From Candidatus Omnitrophota bacterium (GTDB taxonomy: Bacteria > Ratteibacteria > UBA8468 > B48-G9 > JAFGKM01), in contig JAMWCO010000011.1 in the NCBI GenBank assembly GCA_023818785.1, forward strand, positions 1 through 17,401: 17,401 nucleotides of DNA, read 5' to 3'. Both the position numbers and the translations under genes were made by a program. The notes beneath the pieces are model-generated. The model worked only from the letters and a program-made list of their open reading frames with translations. It did no database searches and was not told where the DNA came from. How positions within the stretch are numbered: the first letter of the stretch is position 1; every line of letters starts with the position of its first letter. This document shows, one piece after another, positions 14,015-17,401 of the stretch.

Positions 14015-15358
14015 ATGAATGAACATTATTTAAATGATATCAAAAGAGATATTTTTTTAGTCCACACTATCAGCAAAGAATTACTAAGATCTTCCCTAAG
14101 TATAGACAGAATTATTCATGTTATCTTAACTGGAATTACAGCAGGACATTTTTTAGGGTTTAGCCGTGCTTTCATATTATTTTATGATAAAGGAAAAGAC
14201 TTATTATATGGAAAAATGGGAATTGGTCCTTTTGATGAAGAAGAAGCAGGTTTAATATGGAGTAGAATAGAAAAAGAAAATTTACCGATAGAAAAATTTT
14301 TTGAAAATGGAACAAGGGATGAGTTTAAAAATTCAAGATTTAATCTGGCAATTGAAAGATTAAAAATCAAAGTTGATGAATTGCCTGAAAATGATTATTT
14401 CAAAAAATCTATTAAAGAAAAAAGATTATTTGTTAGTTATAATGTAGAAAAAGATGAAAACATTCCAGAAGATATAAGAGATTTGTTATATCCATCAGAT
14501 GCAGTTATTTCTCCTATATTTTCTGAAAGAGGATTAATAGGAATCATCTTTGCAGATAATGCTTTCCATAAGCAACCAATTACAGAAGAAAAATTAACAC
14601 TTTTTTCTATTATTTCTACTTATGCTGCTTTATCTATTGAAAATGCTTTCAAGTATAATGAAGTGAAAAATATGCAGGATAAACTTATAGAAAAAGAAAG
14701 ATTTGCAACAATGGGAAAAATAGCATCTTATATTACACATGAAGTTAAGAATCCACTTGTAACGATTTGTGGATTTTCAAAACAGATTTTAGAGACAGAT
14801 GATATTATTAAAATAAAAAGAAATGCCCAAATAATATATGAAGAGGTATTGCGACTTGAAAAGATTATTAATAATATAATAAATTTTTCTAATATTTCCA
14901 ACATTTTTTTGGAAGAAATAAACATTACTGAGATAATAGAGAATATAATTGATTTACTCGCGGATGAAATAAAAGAAAAAAATATTGAAATTAAATCTTA
15001 TCTATTCCCATGTAATATAAAAGGAGACCCAGTTCAATTGAAAGAAGTTTTTTTTAATATTATTAAAAATGGTATTGAAAATAATGTAGAATTTGGAAAG
15101 ATTTATATAAATTGTGAAGTTTTTGAAAAATTTTTGAAAATAGTAATTAGAGATACAGGAGTTGGAATTGAAGAGAATATTTTAGAGAAAGTAACAACTC
15201 CATTTTTTACTACTAAAAAAGGAGGGCTTGGACTTGGATTAACAATAGCAAAAGAAATTATTGAAAAACATAATGGAAAGATAGAAATAGAAAGTAAATT
15301 AAATGAAGGAACATCAGTAAATATATATTTACCATTGGAGGTGCAAAATGAAAAATAG
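14015..15358 (+). CDS. Soluble GAF-domain sensor histidine kinase
   Basis: 447-residue cytoplasmic histidine kinase without signal peptide or membrane helix. An N-terminal GAF-type sensor (about 10-212) includes GHFLGFSRAFILFYD (44-58), GKMGIGPFDEEEAGLIW (66-82) and VISPIFSERGLIGIIFADN (164-182), followed by a short coiled linker. The HisKA region carries H242 in ITHEVKNPLVTICGF (240-254). The ATPase domain has the N box NIIKNGIENN (348-357), G1 DTGVGIEE (380-387), F box TPFFTTKKGG (395-404) and G2 GLGLGLTIAKEI (404-415). All catalytic boxes are intact. Neighbouring ATGs at 14010 and 14019 lead to stops within a few codons, so ATG 14015 is the start. It overlaps the receiver gene by 11 nt, and that pair leads directly into glgC. 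The signal sensed by the GAF domain is unknown. Confidence 0.93.
   Translation: MNEHYLNDIKRDIFLVHTISKELLRSSLSIDRIIHVILTGITAGHFLGFSRAFILFYDKGKDLLYGKMGIGPFDEEEAGLIWSRIEKENLPIEKFFENGTRDEFKNSRFNLAIERLKIKVDELPENDYFKKSIKEKRLFVSYNVEKDENIPEDIRDLLYPSDAVISPIFSERGLIGIIFADNAFHKQPITEEKLTLFSIISTYAALSIENAFKYNEVKNMQDKLIEKERFATMGKIASYITHEVKNPLVTICGFSKQILETDDIIKIKRNAQIIYEEVLRLEKIINNIINFSNISNIFLEEINITEIIENIIDLLADEIKEKNIEIKSYLFPCNIKGDPVQLKEVFFNIIKNGIENNVEFGKIYINCEVFEKFLKIVIRDTGVGIEENILEKVTTPFFTTKKGGLGLGLTIAKEIIEKHNGKIEIESKLNEGTSVNIYLPLEVQNEK
15337..15343 (+). promoter_or_regulatory. Shine-Dalgarno site of the response regulator gene
   Basis: GGAGGTG inside the kinase's last codons, 4 nt before ATG 15348, giving independent initiation despite the gene overlap. 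Confidence 0.8.
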
Positions 15359-15713
15359 AATTTTGATAATTGAAGATAATGAAAATGAAAGAATTTTGTA
15401 TAAGGAGGAATTAGAAAAAGATGGTTATTTTGTACTTGTTGCTTCTTCTGGAAAAGAAGGATTATCTATTATTGAAAAAGAAAATTTAGACCTTATAATT
15501 CTTGACTTAAAAATGCCACAAATGGATGGTCTTGAAGTCCTTGGAAAGATTTTATCAAAAAGAAAGAATTTACCTGTTATAATTTATACTTCATATTCAG
15601 AATATAAAAATAATTTTTTAAGTTGGGCTGCTGATTCTTATATACTAAAATCATCTGATATAAGTGAATTGAAAAATAAGGTTAAAGAATTATTAGAAAT
15701 TAAAAAAATATGA
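15348..15713 (+). CDS. Single-domain response regulator (CheY-like receiver)
   Basis: 121-residue receiver domain with no output domain. Acidic pair E9/D10, phospho-acceptor D53 in LIILDLKMPQMDG, switch residues T81 and Y98, and K101 are all in the expected places. It is almost certainly the partner of the kinase just upstream, with which it overlaps by 11 nt. Because there is no DNA-binding or enzymatic domain, the output must be through protein-protein contact, a phosphorelay, or feedback on the kinase. Its stop overlaps the glgC ATG (ATGA, 15710-15713), so it is made in step with ADP-glucose pyrophosphorylase, which makes glucan metabolism a candidate target. That link is inference from gene order only. 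Confidence 0.93.
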   Translation: MKNRILIIEDNENERILYKEELEKDGYFVLVASSGKEGLSIIEKENLDLIILDLKMPQMDGLEVLGKILSKRKNLPVIIYTSYSEYKNNFLSWAADSYILKSSDISELKNKVKELLEIKKI

Positions 15714-16918
15714 AATATAAGAATGTAACAACATTTGTCCTTGCTGGTGGCAAAGGAGAAAGATTATACCCTCTAACAAAAGATAGGGCTAAACCAGCTG
15801 TTCCATTTGGTGGTTCATATAGAATAATTGATTTTACTCTGAGTAATGCTGTAAATTCTGGATTAAGAAAGATTTATGTTTTAACTCAGTATAAGTCATT
15901 TTCATTACAAAGGCATATAAGAGAAGGATGGAATATTTTATCAAAAGAATTAGGAGAATTTATAGAAATAGTCCCTGCTCAACAAAGAATGGGTGAAGAT
16001 TGGTATTTAGGAACTGCTGATGCTATTTTTCAAAATATATATATTTTAGAGAAAGAAAAACCAGAATATGTTTTAATTTTATCTGGTGACCATATATATA
16101 AAATGGATTATACAAAGATGATAAATTTTCATATAGAGAAAAAAGCAGATTTAACGATTGCTGTTTTTGAAGTTTTGAAAGAAGAAGCAAGTAGATTTGG
16201 AGTTTTAAAAATTGATGAAGAGAATAGAATAATAGATTTTTTAGAAAAACCATCTGAGCCATTTACTCTGCCATCAAATCCATCAATATCTTTAATATCA
16301 ATGGGTATATATATATTTAAAACTGAAATACTTGTAAAAAGATTGATTGAAGATGCTAAAAATCCTACAAGTTCACATGATTTTGGGAAAGATGTGATAC
16401 CTGTAATGATAAAAAAAGATAATGTTTTTGCTTATAAATTTATAGAGGAAAAAAATAAAGAAAGTAGATATTGGAAAGACATAGGAACAGTTGATGCATA
16501 TTATCAAGCAAATATGGAATTGCTTGATATAGAACCAGTTTTAAATCTTTATGATATAAATTGGCCTATTATGACATATAAACCACAAAATCCACCAGCA
16601 AAAATTGTTTTTTTAGGTAAAAATATTGAAATACTTAATTCATTAATCTCTGATGGTTGTATAATAAGTGGTTCTTCTATTTACAACTCAATAATTTCTC
16701 CTAATGTAAAAATAGAAAAAGGGACTGAAATTTTTGATTCAATAATAATGAATAATGTTTTTATAGGAGAAAATTGTAAAATAAAGAGGACAATAATTGA
16801 TAAAAATGTTATAATACCAAATAATACAATAATAGGATATAATATTTCCGAGGATAGAAAAAGATTTTTAGTAACAGAAAATGATATAGTTGTAATACCG
16901 AGAGGAAGTATAATTTGA
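15710..16918 (+). CDS. glgC: Glucose-1-phosphate adenylyltransferase (ADP-glucose pyrophosphorylase)
   Basis: Makes ADP-glucose from ATP and glucose 1-phosphate, the committed step of bacterial glycogen synthesis. The 402 residues have the nucleotidyltransferase start LAGGKGERLYPLTKDRAKPA (11-30), FGGSYRIIDFTLSNAVNSGL (33-52) and VLTQYKSFSLQRHI. Beyond these are GTADAIFQN (about 102-110), SGDHIYKMDY (about 125-134), EKPSEPF, SHDFGKDVIP and WKDIGTVDAYYQANMELL. A C-terminal left-handed beta-helix region (about 290-390) has hexapeptide repeats such as VKIEKGTEIFDSIIMNNVFI. Length fits GlgC, and the internal motif set separates it from sugar-phosphate thymidylyl- and uridylyltransferases. The start overlaps the receiver gene as ATGA, so it is translationally coupled. 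Glycogen synthase is not in the window. Confidence 0.95.
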   Translation: MKYKNVTTFVLAGGKGERLYPLTKDRAKPAVPFGGSYRIIDFTLSNAVNSGLRKIYVLTQYKSFSLQRHIREGWNILSKELGEFIEIVPAQQRMGEDWYLGTADAIFQNIYILEKEKPEYVLILSGDHIYKMDYTKMINFHIEKKADLTIAVFEVLKEEASRFGVLKIDEENRIIDFLEKPSEPFTLPSNPSISLISMGIYIFKTEILVKRLIEDAKNPTSSHDFGKDVIPVMIKKDNVFAYKFIEEKNKESRYWKDIGTVDAYYQANMELLDIEPVLNLYDINWPIMTYKPQNPPAKIVFLGKNIEILNSLISDGCIISGSSIYNSIISPNVKIEKGTEIFDSIIMNNVFIGENCKIKRTIIDKNVIIPNNTIIGYNISEDRKRFLVTENDIVVIPRGSII

Positions 16919-16926
16919 ACTTATAA

Positions 16927-16934
16927 AGAAGGAG
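16927..16934 (+). promoter_or_regulatory. Shine-Dalgarno site of the galT-family gene
   Basis: AGAAGGAG, 5 nt before ATG 16940, identical in sequence and spacing to the site before TTG 13515. Confidence 0.8.
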
Positions 16935-16939
16935 AAAAA

Positions 16940-17401
16940 ATGCCTGAACTAAGAAAAGATATTGTCATAGGAAGATGGGTTATAATTTCATCTGAGAGAA
17001 TGTGTAGACCAGACCAATTTTCTGAAGTAAAAGAGATGGATAAAGAAGAGAATAATAATTTTTGTCCATTTTGTCCAGGGAATGAAGATAAAACACCTCC
17101 GGAGATATTTTCAATTAGAAATGATAATTCTTTGCCGAATACTGCTGGTTGGGAAGTAAGGGTTGTACCTAATAAATATCCTGCTTTAAGAATTGAGGGA
17201 GAACTAAAAAGAAAAGGTGTTGGAATGTTTGATATGATGAATGGAATAGGAGCCCATGAAGTGATAATTGAAACACCACAACATAATTTACAAATTCAAG
17301 ATTTTTCAATTGAACATTTTTCAAAAGTAATAAATACATATAAATATAGAAGTTTAGATTTAAAAAATGATACAAGATTAAGGTATATTATGATTTTTAA
17401 A
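16940..17401 (+). CDS. galT: GalT-family nucleotidylyltransferase (partial, C-terminus beyond window)
   Basis: Member of the galactose-1-phosphate uridylyltransferase family (HIT superfamily), open from ATG 16940 to the window end: 154 codons, under half of a usual ~330-350 residues. The start LRKDIVIGRWVIISSER (4-20) is the family opening; FCPFCPGNE (41-49) supplies the zinc cysteines C42/C45, PNKYPAL (77-83) and GAHEVIIETP (104-113, H106 as third zinc ligand candidate) follow. The catalytic HPH motif would lie past the window. It follows glgC by 21 nt with a good Shine-Dalgarno site, so it shares the transcript. The family includes both true GalT and ADP-glucose phosphorylase; the neighbour glgC leaves the second possibility open, and the gene symbol is therefore only the family name. 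Confidence 0.9.
   Translation, partial: MPELRKDIVIGRWVIISSERMCRPDQFSEVKEMDKEENNNFCPFCPGNEDKTPPEIFSIRNDNSLPNTAGWEVRVVPNKYPALRIEGELKRKGVGMFDMMNGIGAHEVIIETPQHNLQIQDFSIEHFSKVINTYKYRSLDLKNDTRLRYIMIFK

Noticed and set aside
1..17401. CRISPR arrays, mobile elements, toxin-antitoxin or defence modules
   Set aside because: No direct-repeat arrays, transposases, integrases or known defence domains were seen on either strand.

Overview
The window is a very A+T-rich, gene-dense bacterial segment (well under one third G+C by eye) with no tRNA, rRNA, CRISPR array, insertion sequence or phage gene that I can recognise. Tol/TonB-type genes (TolQ, TolR, TolA/TonB, TolB) and a nucleotide-sugar cluster point to a bacterium with an outer membrane. 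Arg is nearly always AGA, Ile often ATA, and coding strands are purine-rich, a composition common in thermophiles. I suspect an uncultured lineage such as Omnitrophota or a relative, but the sequence alone does not prove the phylum.

Layout. Positions 1-4471 are a minus-strand unit read right to left: prepilin peptidase, an unrecognised 180-residue protein, RecG helicase, a family 2 glycosyltransferase, and protein-L-isoaspartate methyltransferase (cut by the window's left edge). These genes touch or overlap by a few bases. A 71-bp divergent spacer (4472-4542) separates it from plus-strand genes that fill the rest. First comes tolQ-tolR-tolA/tonB-tolB, followed closely by an EamA transporter, a creatininase-family amidohydrolase and ribF. 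From 10139 a second unit encodes a CDP-paratose-2-epimerase-like SDR, UDP-glucose 6-dehydrogenase and UDP-glucuronate decarboxylase (UDP-glucose to UDP-glucuronate to UDP-xylose). A small four-helix membrane protein follows. From 14015 the last unit encodes a soluble GAF histidine kinase, a receiver-only response regulator, ADP-glucose pyrophosphorylase (glgC) and a galT-family gene cut by the right edge.

The most unusual signals concern how genes start. Four transcription units (two at the divergent spacer, plus 10139 and 14015) have TTGACA-like promoters so close to the ATG that the predicted mRNA has a leader of only about 0-3 nt, and none has a Shine-Dalgarno site. Several internal genes instead carry strong purine-rich Shine-Dalgarno sites about 5 nt before the start. 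That rule exposes a CTG start for ribF (9176) and a TTG start for the small membrane protein (13515). The other point of interest is the tight coupling of a two-component system to glgC and a GalT-like enzyme, which suggests signal-controlled ADP-glucose/glycogen metabolism. I see no convincing wholly new multi-gene system here.
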